Assembly: GCA_039812545.1 (NCBI GenBank) | Contig: JBDIAR010000035.1 | Span: forward strand, 1 to 21,474 | Source: JBDIAR01 sp039812545 | GTDB taxonomy: Bacteria > Actinomycetota > Actinomycetes > Actinomycetales > Dermatophilaceae | Direction of reading: 5' to 3' | Length of the DNA: 21,474 nucleotides | The notes under the pieces: generated by a model | The model's database searches: none | The model's input: only the letters and a program-made list of their open reading frames with translations | Told to the model about the DNA's origin: nothing | Part shown: positions 13,678 to 21,311 of the stretch, one piece after another | How the letters are laid out: every line of letters starts with the position of its first letter | How positions within the stretch are numbered: position 1 is the stretch's first letter | Program-made: the position numbers and the translations under genes

Positions 13678-15905
13678 ATCCGACCCGGCCCGGAGCGGCC
13701 CCCGCCGCCCAGACCGAGGTACTCGCCGCGGAGATCGCGGCCGAGCAACAGCATGTCGATCGGGTGTACGCCGAACTCGCCAAGGCCGCCGATCGGGCCG
13801 AGATGGTCGAGGCCGAGGGTCTGGATCGGGGCCGGGGCGAGCGGCTGCTCGACGCCCAGGACGAGACGAGTGCCGCCCTGTTCCAACGCGACGCCCTGGT
13901 CCACCACGCCGCCGCCCGGCGGCAGGCGTTGCAGACCCAGCACGAGGGACTGGTCTTCGGCCGGCTCGACCTGGAGTTGCCCGATCGTGCCGGTATGCCG
14001 GTGCGCTCGGTCCGCTACATCGGTCGGCTCGGGGTCCGCGACGAGGAGTACGAGCCGCTGGTCATCGACTGGCGGGCCCCGGCCGCCGGCCCGTTCTACC
14101 GGGCCACCCCCGTCGAACCGTTGGGCGTCCTGCGGCGTCGGGTGCTGCGCTCCAGCGACCAGACGGTCGTCGGGATCGAGGACGACCTGATGGTGCCCGA
14201 GGCCCCCGACGACCTGGTGGTGGTCGGCGACGGGGCGCTGATGGCGGCGCTCACCCGGTCCCGCGGCCCGCGGATGCGCGACATCGTCGCCACCATCCAG
14301 GCCCACCAGGACGAGGCGATCCGGGCCCCCTCTCGGGGCATCACCGAGATCACCGGCGGTCCGGGTACCGGCAAGACGGTCGTGGCGCTGCATCGGGCGG
14401 CCTATCTGCTCTACAGCGACCGGCGCCGGTTCGAGGCCGACGGGGTCCTCGTGGTCGGGCCGTCGGCCGCCTACACGGCATACATCGAACGGGTCCTGCC
14501 CTCGTTGGGCGAGGACAGCGTGGTCATGAGATCCCTCGGCGACCTCGTCGACGCGGTGAGCACCGAACGACTCGACTCGCCCGAGGTGGCCGCCATCAAG
14601 GGATCGCTGCGGATGCGCCGGGTGCTGGCCCGGGTCGCCCGCGACCTGGCGCCGGGAGCGCCCGAGGAGTTCCGCGCCTTCGTCGCCGGTCGGGCCATCC
14701 GGCTGGACCGGGCCGTCTTGGACCGGATCCGTTCGACGGCGACCCGCTCCACCCAGCGCAACCTGGCGACCGCGGCGATCAAGAGTGCTCTCGCCGAGGC
14801 GGCCTGGCGCTTCGCCCCGGGGGGCGAGAAGGACGACTTCATCCAGGTCTGGGACGACCACCTGGAGGTGGCGTCCTTCCTGTCCGCGTGGTGGCCCCAG
14901 GTGGACCCGCGCGAGGCGCTGCTGTGGCTGGCCGACCGGAGCCGGGCGCATCGGTATGCCTCGGGACTGCTCAGCGTCGCCGAGGCCGACCTGCTCAGCG
15001 AGTCGATGGAGCTGGCCCTGCGGTTGGGCACGTGGAGCGTGGCCGATGTGGCGCTCATCGACGACCTCACCTCGCGGATGGCGCCGGTCCAGCAGGACGA
15101 CACGGACGAGCGTGAGTTCTACGAGATCCACGATTACGACGATCTGGGCGCCTGGGGCGTCAGCGAGATCGGGACGGGCTCGGCCCGCGCCGGTCGCGAG
15201 GCCGGTCCCCACGTCCGGTCGCTGGATCCTCGCGATCGGCTGCTCGCCGGGACGATCGGTCGCCGGCCGGAGTACGCGCACATCCTGGTCGACGAGGCCC
15301 AGGACCTCTCGCCCATGCAATGGCGGATGCTCGGCCGTCGCGGCCGGTATGCCTCGTGGACCGTGGTCGGCGACGCCGCCCAATCGTCCTGGCCGGACGC
15401 CGCCGAATCCACGGTGGCCCGTGACGAGGCCTTCGCCGGCCTGGAGCGCCGCGGGTTCCACATGACGACGAACTATCGCAATGCCCGCGAGATCTTCGGG
15501 TATGCCGCGGAGTTGATCCGTCGTCACGTGCCCGACGCCGACATTCCGGAGGCGGTGCGGGAGACCGGGATCGAGCCGGTTGTCGAGGCGATCCCCGCCG
15601 ATGACGACCCGGCTCGGGCGGCGAGAGTCGTCGCCGAGCACGTGGACCGGCTGGCCGGCGAGGTGGACGGGTCGGTGGCGATCATCGTCCCGGCGCGCCA
15701 CCGCTCGGCGGTCGAGTCGCTGGACGGTGCGCACGGCGGTCGGGTCGTGGTCACCGACCCGATGTCCACCAAGGGCCTGGAGTACGACGCGACGATCATC
15801 GTCGATCCCGACGCGATCGTCGCGGAATCCCCCGGCGGGGTGCGTGTCCTGTACGTCGCGCTCACCCGCGCGGCCCACCGGATGGTCGTCCTCACCGTCG
15901 GGTGA
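13674..15905 (+). CDS. helD: HelD-type RNA polymerase-recycling ATPase (UvrD/Rep-like)
   Basis: A 743-aa SF1-like motor ATPase. An N-terminal coiled coil (about 14-92) precedes the FGRLDL and IGRLGVRD segments, as in HelD proteins that pry stalled RNA polymerase from DNA. Walker A is GGPGTGKT (228-235), Walker B LVDEAQDLS (538-546), followed by VVGDAAQSSW (564-573), TTNYRN (598-603), STKGLEYD (698-705) and YVALTRA (727-733). The conserved order and length match actinobacterial HelD rather than UvrD or PcrA. The frame stays open far upstream, antisense to the GNAT gene, but GTG 13674 has AGGGG 7 nt before it and starts just before the coiled coil. HelD/HelR relatives protect polymerase from rifamycins; no rifamycin-associated promoter element was seen here. 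Confidence 0.88.
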   Translation: MNPTRPGAAPAAQTEVLAAEIAAEQQHVDRVYAELAKAADRAEMVEAEGLDRGRGERLLDAQDETSAALFQRDALVHHAAARRQALQTQHEGLVFGRLDLELPDRAGMPVRSVRYIGRLGVRDEEYEPLVIDWRAPAAGPFYRATPVEPLGVLRRRVLRSSDQTVVGIEDDLMVPEAPDDLVVVGDGALMAALTRSRGPRMRDIVATIQAHQDEAIRAPSRGITEITGGPGTGKTVVALHRAAYLLYSDRRRFEADGVLVVGPSAAYTAYIERVLPSLGEDSVVMRSLGDLVDAVSTERLDSPEVAAIKGSLRMRRVLARVARDLAPGAPEEFRAFVAGRAIRLDRAVLDRIRSTATRSTQRNLATAAIKSALAEAAWRFAPGGEKDDFIQVWDDHLEVASFLSAWWPQVDPREALLWLADRSRAHRYASGLLSVAEADLLSESMELALRLGTWSVADVALIDDLTSRMAPVQQDDTDEREFYEIHDYDDLGAWGVSEIGTGSARAGREAGPHVRSLDPRDRLLAGTIGRRPEYAHILVDEAQDLSPMQWRMLGRRGRYASWTVVGDAAQSSWPDAAESTVARDEAFAGLERRGFHMTTNYRNAREIFGYAAELIRRHVPDADIPEAVRETGIEPVVEAIPADDDPARAARVVAEHVDRLAGEVDGSVAIIVPARHRSAVESLDGAHGGRVVVTDPMSTKGLEYDATIIVDPDAIVAESPGGVRVLYVALTRAAHRMVVLTVG

Positions 15906-15956
15906 GGACGATCCCGTCGGCGTGGATGCCGCCCGCCGGAGACGCAATCCGCGCCC

Positions 15957-15962
15957 TACCCT
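15957..15962 (+). promoter_or_regulatory. -10 box of the secreted-protein gene, leaderless start
   Basis: TACCCT matches TANNNT and ends 7 nt before ATG 15970, with no Shine-Dalgarno. A -35 was not recognised. Confidence 0.45.
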
Positions 15963-15969
15963 GAGTCCC

Positions 15970-16818
15970 ATGCGCCGGCGACGTCAGGTGATGCGACCCT
16001 GGCGGATTCGCTTCGCCCTTGCCTCGCTCGCGCTTTGCGCCACCGGCACGGCCTGCTCCGCCGTCACCCCGGACGGGCAGCCGGGCCCGATCGGCTCGGG
16101 CTGGACCACCGGGCTTACCGGATCGCCCGCGGCGAACGCCGTGTGGCGGGGAGCTCGGGATCGCCTGATCGCGGCGCGCACCTGTCGACAACAGGTCACC
16201 GTCACCACGGCATACTCCTTCGGGTATGCCACGACGACCACGACGACCGTTGTGGACATCCCGCGACGGCTGGCCCGCCAGGACACCCTGCTGACCGTCG
16301 AACCCGGCACGCAGCTGCCCGCCGGCACGAAGACCGCCCAGACGATCTACTTCACGGCCGACCACGCGCTCTTCCCGGATACCGCGGTCCCGACCCGCTG
16401 GCGGATCCGCTCCGCGACTGAATTGGGGATGTCGGCCGATCGCTTCGCCGCGTACACCCAAACCTGTTTCCCCATCGAGCTTTTCGACTCCTTCGTGCCG
16501 ATCAGCGTCACGCCGCAGGGGGCCACGAGCGCGGTCGACGGGCAGATCGCGCTCACCGCCCTGATCGGTCGGTACCAGTTCACAGCCAACGGCGGCGGAA
16601 GCGATGTGACCGCAGGCGTCCCCGCGCGGGTCACGGTCTCCGCGACCGGGGCCTTGGAGTCGTGCGAGGTGCGCACGACCGCAGCCGACTTGTCGGCCTG
16701 GTTCGTCCCCTCCGAGTTGGAGAAGATCCGGCGATTCAGGTACCGCTACGTCCTTCTGGGCACGAACACCGCTGTGGCGATTAGCGTTCCGACCGCAACG
16801 GCAACGACGACGCCCTGA
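15970..16818 (+). CDS. Uncharacterised secreted protein, probable lipoprotein
   Basis: A 282-aa protein of no recognised family. The N-terminus has four consecutive arginines, a second Arg group, a hydrophobic stretch (about 15-28) and C29 preceded by A-T-G-T-A. This looks like a lipoprotein signal, although G-T-A-C lacks the usual Leu at -3, so ordinary secretion is possible. The mature part is rich in Thr, Ala and Val and predicted mostly beta, with two further cysteines (in RTCRQQ and QTCFPIE) and one in ESCEVR near residue 236. There is no second membrane segment. ATG 15970 is chosen because a TANNNT box precedes it; ATG 15991 is an alternative. It follows helD by 64 nt but appears to have its own promoter. 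Confidence 0.75.
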   Translation: MRRRRQVMRPWRIRFALASLALCATGTACSAVTPDGQPGPIGSGWTTGLTGSPAANAVWRGARDRLIAARTCRQQVTVTTAYSFGYATTTTTTVVDIPRRLARQDTLLTVEPGTQLPAGTKTAQTIYFTADHALFPDTAVPTRWRIRSATELGMSADRFAAYTQTCFPIELFDSFVPISVTPQGATSAVDGQIALTALIGRYQFTANGGGSDVTAGVPARVTVSATGALESCEVRTTAADLSAWFVPSELEKIRRFRYRYVLLGTNTAVAISVPTATATTTP

Positions 16819-16846
16819 CTCACGTAGGGCCGCCGGAGACGGGCGA

Positions 16847-18616
16847 CTACCGGCCGGTCAGCATCCGCACTCGTTCGGCGCCGATCGACAGCAGCAGGGT
16901 GGGCAGTCTGGGACCGGTCGGGTCGGACACCAGCAGCCGGTACAGCAACTCGAAGAACTCCTTCTGATCGCGCTTGACCTGCTCAGTCGGCTTGTCCGTC
17001 AATGACATTCCGGCCGCGAGCTTGGGCACCCCGTAGACCAACGAGGTCAGCGCGTCGAGGGACCAGTGGTCGTCGAGGTGGTCGCCCAGGAGTTGCAGCC
17101 AGTGCGCCTCACGTTCGCCCAGCGAGTCGAGCAGCACCTGATCCGGCACGTCCCGAACGAGGGTGCGCTCCTCCGGCGGAACGTAGCCGGCCAGCCACGC
17201 CTGCGCCTTCGTGAGCCGGGGCCGAAGCGGCTCCAACGACGCCAGCGTCTCGGTGTCCGCGTCGACGGTACGGAAGATCCGCAGCATCTGGTCCTCCGCA
17301 CCCCCCGTGATATCGGCGACCGAGGCGAGCATCCGGTAGGGCAGTGGCTGCGGCGTCATCGCCAGCATGCCGTCCGCGGTCGCCGCCGCGCGCGAGTATG
17401 CCGCCATCTCCCCTTCCTGCGCCGTGTCCCCGGCGACCTTGCGGCTCAAGGCGTCCCACTCGTCGTAAAGCCGCTGCAACTCCTGGCCGAAGGACACGTC
17501 GAAGGCCTGATTCGGGCGGCGACGGGCATACAGCCACCGCAGGAGAGGCGGCTCCATGATCCCCAATGCGTCTGCGGGAGTAGGGACTCCGCCGCGCGAG
17601 GATGACATCTTGGCCATCCCCTTGATGCCGACGAAGGCATACATCGGGCCGATGGGTTGGCGCCAGCCGAAGAGCGGGACGAGTTCGCCGCCCACCACGA
17701 AGGACGACCCCGGCGACTGGTGGTCGACCCCGCTCGGCTCGAAAACGACTCCCTCGTAGGCCCACCGCATCGGCCAGTCGACTTTCCAGACCAGCTTGCC
17801 CTGGAAGGTCTGCGAGAGCAGGTAGGTCTCGGTGTGGCCGCACTGGCATACATAGGTCAGCTCGGTCGTCGCGTCGTCGTATGCCGTGACGTTGGTCGTG
17901 TCCTTTTCGCAGACCGCGCAATAGGGCTTGTATGGGTAGTAGTCCGAACCCGCTGCGCCGGAACCGTCTTCGTCATCGGCCGCACCGGATCCCTGCTCCG
18001 CCAAGGCTGCTGCCGCCGCATCCTCCTCGGACAGCTTCGGGCCGCCGGGCTTGGCCTTGGCCCGGCCGAGGGTGCGGTACTGATCGAGGACCTTGTCGAT
18101 CTCGGCGCGCAGCATCATCGCCTGGAGGACTCGATCACGGTACGCCCCGGAGGTGTACATCTGGGTCTGCGAGATGCCGCGCAGCTGGATCCCCATCTGC
18201 CGCAACGATTCCTCCATCGCCGCGCGGTAGTGCGCCGCCCACGAGTCGTGCGGCGACCCGGGGGGCGCGGGCACGGAGGTCAGCGGCTTGCCGATGTGCT
18301 CGTTCCACGACTCGATGCCCTCAATCGCACCCGGTACCTTGCGGAACCGGTCGTAGTCGTCCCAACTGAGGATGTGCTCGGCCGCCAGCCCACGGCGCCG
18401 CAACTCGTCGCAGACCAGGTGCGGGACCATCACCTCGCGCAGATTGCCCAGGTGGATGGGGCCGGACGGGGACAGCCCGGAAGCGCAGACGATGGTACGT
18501 CCAGGAGCGAGTTCGGCTGCGCGAGTGGCGACCTCGTCCGCCAGGGCGCTGACCCAGTCGGCCCCTTCGGGCAGACGGAGCACGGCTTCGGGCACGGACG
18601 GGATGGGGGCGGACAT
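16847..18616 (-). CDS. lysK: Class I lysyl-tRNA synthetase
   Basis: A 589-aa class I LysRS (archaeal type), which charges tRNA-Lys by a fold unrelated to the common class II LysS. The HIGH motif reads H55-L-G-N58 in SGPIHLGN and the KMSKS motif reads KMSSS (336-340). A zinc-type cluster C233-x2-C236 ... C257-x-C259 is present. Between about 183 and 228 lies a low-complexity Ala/Glu/Gly/Asp-rich insertion, just before the cysteine cluster. ATG 18616 has AGGAG 9 nt upstream and is preferred to a longer start that would run into purA. It follows purA by 40 nt on the same strand and is probably co-transcribed. Whether the genome also carries a class II lysS cannot be seen. Confidence 0.95.
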   Translation of the reverse strand: MSAPIPSVPEAVLRLPEGADWVSALADEVATRAAELAPGRTIVCASGLSPSGPIHLGNLREVMVPHLVCDELRRRGLAAEHILSWDDYDRFRKVPGAIEGIESWNEHIGKPLTSVPAPPGSPHDSWAAHYRAAMEESLRQMGIQLRGISQTQMYTSGAYRDRVLQAMMLRAEIDKVLDQYRTLGRAKAKPGGPKLSEEDAAAAALAEQGSGAADDEDGSGAAGSDYYPYKPYCAVCEKDTTNVTAYDDATTELTYVCQCGHTETYLLSQTFQGKLVWKVDWPMRWAYEGVVFEPSGVDHQSPGSSFVVGGELVPLFGWRQPIGPMYAFVGIKGMAKMSSSRGGVPTPADALGIMEPPLLRWLYARRRPNQAFDVSFGQELQRLYDEWDALSRKVAGDTAQEGEMAAYSRAAATADGMLAMTPQPLPYRMLASVADITGGAEDQMLRIFRTVDADTETLASLEPLRPRLTKAQAWLAGYVPPEERTLVRDVPDQVLLDSLGEREAHWLQLLGDHLDDHWSLDALTSLVYGVPKLAAGMSLTDKPTEQVKRDQKEFFELLYRLLVSDPTGPRLPTLLLSIGAERVRMLTGR

Positions 18617-18656
18617 GCGGAGGGCTCCTGACGGGATCGGGTGCGGCGGCTCGATT

Positions 18657-19964
18657 CTACGGTCGGGGCCGCAGCGGGTGACGCTCGATGACGGCGTCCC
18701 GGGCGGCGCCGACACCGACCACCGAAATCCGTGCGCCGATCAGCTCTTCGACGCGTTCGAGGTAGCGTTGCGCGTTCTCCGGGAGGTCGTCGAACGACCG
18801 GCAGGTCGTGATGTCCTCCCACCAGCCGTCGAGTTCCTCGTAGATCGGCTTGGCGTGGTGGAAGTCAGACTGGCCGGCCGGCATCTCGTCGACGCGGCGA
18901 CCGTCGATCTCGTACGCGACACAGATCGGCACCTTCTCCAGACCGGTCAGCACGTCGAGCTTGGTGACGACGAAGTCGGTGACGCCGTTGATCCGCTGGG
19001 CGTACCGGCCGATGACGACGTCGAGCCAGCCACAGCGCCGCGGGCGTCCGGTCGTCGTCCCGTACTCCGCACCGTTCTTGCGCAGGAACTCGCCCATGTC
19101 GTCGTGCAGTTCGGTCGGGAAGGGTCCTTCGCCCACCCGGGTCGTGTATGCCTTGAGGACCGCGATGACCTGTTCGACCCGGTTGGGCGCCACGCCGGAG
19201 CCGGTGCACGCGCCACCCGCCGTGGCATTGGACGACGTCACATAGGGGTAGGTGCCGTGGTCGACGTCGAGCAGGGTGGCCTGCCCCGCCTCGAAGAGCA
19301 CCGTGCGGCCCTGTTCCAAGGCGTCGTTCAGCAGGAGCGCGGTGTCTGTGACCATGGGACGCAACCGATCGGCATACCCGAGCAGTTCGTCGATGACCTC
19401 GGCGGGGTCGATCGCCCGCCGGTTGTAGATCTTGACGAGGACCTGGTTCTTGAACGCGAGGGCGGCCTCGACCTTCTGCTCCAGGATGTGCCGGTCGAAG
19501 AGGTCCTGGACACGGATTCCGGTGCGGCTCATCTTGTCCGCGTAGGTCGGGCCGATCCCCCGGCCGGTCGTCCCGATCTTGCGGGAGCCCAGGAAGCGCT
19601 CGGTCACCTTGTCGAGCGTCTTGTTGTAGCTGGGGATGACGTGGGCGTTGGAGCTGACGACCAGGCGTGAGGTGTCCACACCGCGCGCGTTGAGCCCGTC
19701 GATCTCGCGGAAGAGGACCTCGAGATCGACGACGACGCCGTTGGCGATGACCGGGGTGCAGCCGGCGGTGAGGATCCCGCTGGGCAGCAGGTGCAGGGCG
19801 TACTTCTCGGACCGCCCGTCGGGCTGCTCGATGACGATGGTGTGGCCGGCATTGTTGCCGCCGTTGAACTTCACGACGTAGTCGACGCTGCTGCCGAGCA
19901 GGTCCGTCGCCTTGCCCTTGCCCTCGTCGCCCCATTGCGCACCTACGAGCACGATTGCCGGCAT
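18657..19964 (-). CDS. purA: Adenylosuccinate synthetase
   Basis: PurA, 435 aa, the GTP-dependent first step from IMP to AMP. The N-terminal loop GAQWGDEGKGK (8-18) contains the catalytic Asp D13, and H41 lies in NNAGHT. The later GTTGRGIGPTY, LDVDHGTYPYVTSS and TTGRPRRCGWLD segments are all intact. The ATG has GGAGGT about 9 nt upstream. A TAGCCT -10-like box (plus 20007-20012) would start the mRNA about 35 nt before the ATG. The start codon lies inside a GGTATGCC word. lysK follows. In related actinomycetes purA lies close to the DUF3151-fba pair; here vapBC sits between. Confidence 0.97.
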   Translation of the reverse strand: MPAIVLVGAQWGDEGKGKATDLLGSSVDYVVKFNGGNNAGHTIVIEQPDGRSEKYALHLLPSGILTAGCTPVIANGVVVDLEVLFREIDGLNARGVDTSRLVVSSNAHVIPSYNKTLDKVTERFLGSRKIGTTGRGIGPTYADKMSRTGIRVQDLFDRHILEQKVEAALAFKNQVLVKIYNRRAIDPAEVIDELLGYADRLRPMVTDTALLLNDALEQGRTVLFEAGQATLLDVDHGTYPYVTSSNATAGGACTGSGVAPNRVEQVIAVLKAYTTRVGEGPFPTELHDDMGEFLRKNGAEYGTTTGRPRRCGWLDVVIGRYAQRINGVTDFVVTKLDVLTGLEKVPICVAYEIDGRRVDEMPAGQSDFHHAKPIYEELDGWWEDITTCRSFDDLPENAQRYLERVEELIGARISVVGVGAARDAVIERHPLRPRP

Positions 19965-20083
19965 ACCGGCCTCACCTCCCTAGCGGCCGCTGATGGCCGA
20001 CTGCCAAGGCTACCCGCGGCGGACTCGCCTGGCGCCGATCGTCTCGCCGGACGCCTCGTGAGGCAGGCCCGCGCCACGACGCT

Positions 20084-20112
20084 TACACCTCATGCCGGTG
20101 TAGATTTACACC
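20084..20112 (+). promoter_or_regulatory. vapBC promoter with triple half-site operator
   Basis: TAGATT (20101-20106) matches the TANNNT -10 and ends 6 nt before the vapB ATG, with no Shine-Dalgarno, so the mRNA is likely leaderless. Three half-sites surround it: TACACC (20084-20089), GGTGTA (20097-20102) and TACACC (20107-20112), giving overlapping inverted repeats with 7-nt and 4-nt centres. The second palindrome covers the -10 and the start point, the expected place for VapBC autorepression. No clear -35. Confidence 0.65.
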
Positions 20113-20394
20113 ATGGCCTTGAACATCAAGAATCCACGCGTCTGTGCGCTGGCCAAACTCGCGGCGGATCGCACCGGGCGCACCCAGGCCAGCGTCATGG
20201 AGGAGGCCCTCGAACGCTTCCTCGCGGAGCGCGCGCAGGAGTCGGGCGCCGCACAGCGGCGATTGCACGAACGCCTGGGTCGGCTCGATCTGATCCTGGC
20301 GGAGTTCGACGCTCTGCTGTCCGCCGACGACAAGGCGGTCCTGCGATCCGAGCTCGACGGACTCTATGACCCCGTCACCGGGCTGCCGAGGTGA
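20113..20394 (+). CDS. vapB: VapB-type antitoxin
   Basis: A 93-aa antitoxin. The start MALNIKNPRVCALAKLAAD and the following TGRTQASVMEEALERFL match the Rv0623-like/PSK-operon antitoxin family: a short beta strand and helix-helix DNA-binding unit (about 1-40), then a charged C-terminal tail (about 40-93) that would wrap the toxin. It should neutralise VapC and, as a complex, repress its own promoter. The ATG lies 6 nt past a -10 box. The stop overlaps the toxin GTG by 4 nt (GTGA), which sets antitoxin-before-toxin translation. Confidence 0.9.
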   Translation: MALNIKNPRVCALAKLAADRTGRTQASVMEEALERFLAERAQESGAAQRRLHERLGRLDLILAEFDALLSADDKAVLRSELDGLYDPVTGLPR

Positions 20395-20786
20395 TCGTCG
20401 ACAGTTCGGCGATCATTGCGCTGATCGCAGAGGAGGCCGAATCCCCACGGTTGCGTGAGGTGTTGATCGACGCGGCGTCATCGGCGATCTCCGCGGCGAA
20501 CTACGTCGAGTGCGCGATCGTGTTGCATTCTCGTGGCGGCCAGGCGCTGGTTCGTCGTCTCGATGCGCTCCTGGCCGCGGCGGGCATCCGCATCGAAGCC
20601 GTCAGCGCGGAGCACGCCAGGCTCGCCGTTCAGGCCTACCAGCAGTTCGGGCGGGGATTCGGGTCGACGGCCCGATTGAACTTCGGTGACTGCTTCGCGT
20701 ATGCCTTGGCCGCCCAGACCGGCGAACCGCTGTTGTTCGTCGGAGACGACTTCACCGCGACGGATCTGACGCCGGCCGCGCGCTGA
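20391..20786 (+). CDS. vapC: VapC-type PIN-domain ribonuclease toxin
   Basis: A 131-aa PIN-domain protein. The four acidic metal ligands of the family are in place: D4 (MIVDSSA), E40 (NYVECA), D100 (NFGDCFAYA) and D119/D120 (FVGDDF). These bind Mg2+ or Mn2+ to cut RNA, usually tRNA or the ribosomal sarcin-ricin loop in this family; the actual target is unknown. All key residues are intact, so the toxin looks active. It converges on the DUF3151 gene with only 15 nt between stops and no evident terminator. Confidence 0.93.
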   Translation: MIVDSSAIIALIAEEAESPRLREVLIDAASSAISAANYVECAIVLHSRGGQALVRRLDALLAAAGIRIEAVSAEHARLAVQAYQQFGRGFGSTARLNFGDCFAYALAAQTGEPLLFVGDDFTATDLTPAAR

Positions 20787-20801
20787 ACGGCGCTACCGAC
20801 G

Positions 20802-21224
20802 TCATCCGCCGAGCGCGTCGGCGGCCTCGGGTGAGGACTCGCGAAGGAAGGCCGAACACCGCTGCGCCTCGTCCTGCTCGCCGATCGCGTCCGCGGCTCG
20901 GGCGAGCGCGGCAAGGGCCCGCAGGAATCCCCGGTTCGGCTCGTGGTCCCAGGGGATCGGCCCCTGCCCCTTCCAACCGGCCCGGCGCAAGGCGTCCAGG
21001 CCGCGGTGGTAGCCGGTCCGGGCATACGCGTACCCCGCCACCGGCTCACCCCGCCCGAGCGATCGTTCGGCCAACACCGCCCAGGCCAACGACGATGCCG
21101 GGTGGGCCGCGGCCAAGGCGACCGGATCGACTCCGTCGCCCCCGACGCCGAGTCGGGCGGCGGCCGGATCCTCGGGCAGACGAGTCCCACCGACCCCCGG
21201 CATACCCAACAGATTGTCGCTCAT
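20802..21224 (-). CDS. DUF3151 family protein
   Basis: A 140-aa soluble actinobacterial protein of unknown function, recognised from the hallmark GWKGQGPIPWDHEPNRGF (about 91-108) and the Ala-rich helices on both sides. In many actinomycetes it lies beside fba, as here. A longer GTG or ATG start exists upstream, but ATG 21224 lies 7 nt after a TAGGTT -10 box and just downstream of the fba hairpin, so a leaderless mRNA is the best reading. Confidence 0.85.
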   Translation of the reverse strand: MSDNLLGMPGVGGTRLPEDPAAARLGVGGDGVDPVALAAAHPASSLAWAVLAERSLGRGEPVAGYAYARTGYHRGLDALRRAGWKGQGPIPWDHEPNRGFLRALAALARAADAIGEQDEAQRCSAFLRESSPEAADALGG

Positions 21225-21231
21225 GACAGCC

Positions 21232-21237
21232 AACCTA
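21232..21237 (-). promoter_or_regulatory. -10 box of the DUF3151 gene, leaderless start
   Basis: Minus-strand TAGGTT matches TANNNT, 7 nt before the ATG, with no Shine-Dalgarno. No -35 at proper spacing was found. Confidence 0.5.
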
Positions 21238-21263
21238 CCCGGGGACAGACCCGCCAACCGGCG

Positions 21264-21294
21264 TCGGGCCCGGTTCCAGCGGAACCGGGCCCGA
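21264..21294 (-). terminator. Terminator of fba
   Basis: A perfect 14-bp GC-rich stem (21264-21277 with 21281-21294, core CGGGCCCGGTTCC) and a 3-nt loop begins 17 nt after the fba stop. No U-run follows. It separates fba from DUF3151, which then has its own -10. Confidence 0.8.
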
Positions 21295-21311
21295 AGCCGG
21301 TTCGGTTGCGA

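Larger units (their letters stand above)
197..21205. repeat. Dispersed iterated 7-mer GTATGCC / GGCATAC, 41 copies
   Basis: GTATGCC on the plus strand starts at 637, 2363, 2511, 2859, 3774, 5799, 7036, 8683, 10434, 11414, 13646, 13993, 14954, 15347, 15500, 16224, 17396, 17879, 19146 and 20699. GGCATAC starts at 197, 1555, 2230, 4357, 5409, 6459, 7390, 9040, 9949, 11226, 11645, 13425, 14477, 16209, 17525, 17636, 17845, 19371, 19960, 21021 and 21199. Strands are balanced and spacing averages about 520 bp. The base after the core is most often G (25 of 41). Counted by eye. Confidence 0.85.

Noticed and set aside
13602..15971. A 789-codon open frame on the minus strand
   Set aside because: Antisense to helD, whose motifs are intact; the antisense product has no recognisable domain.
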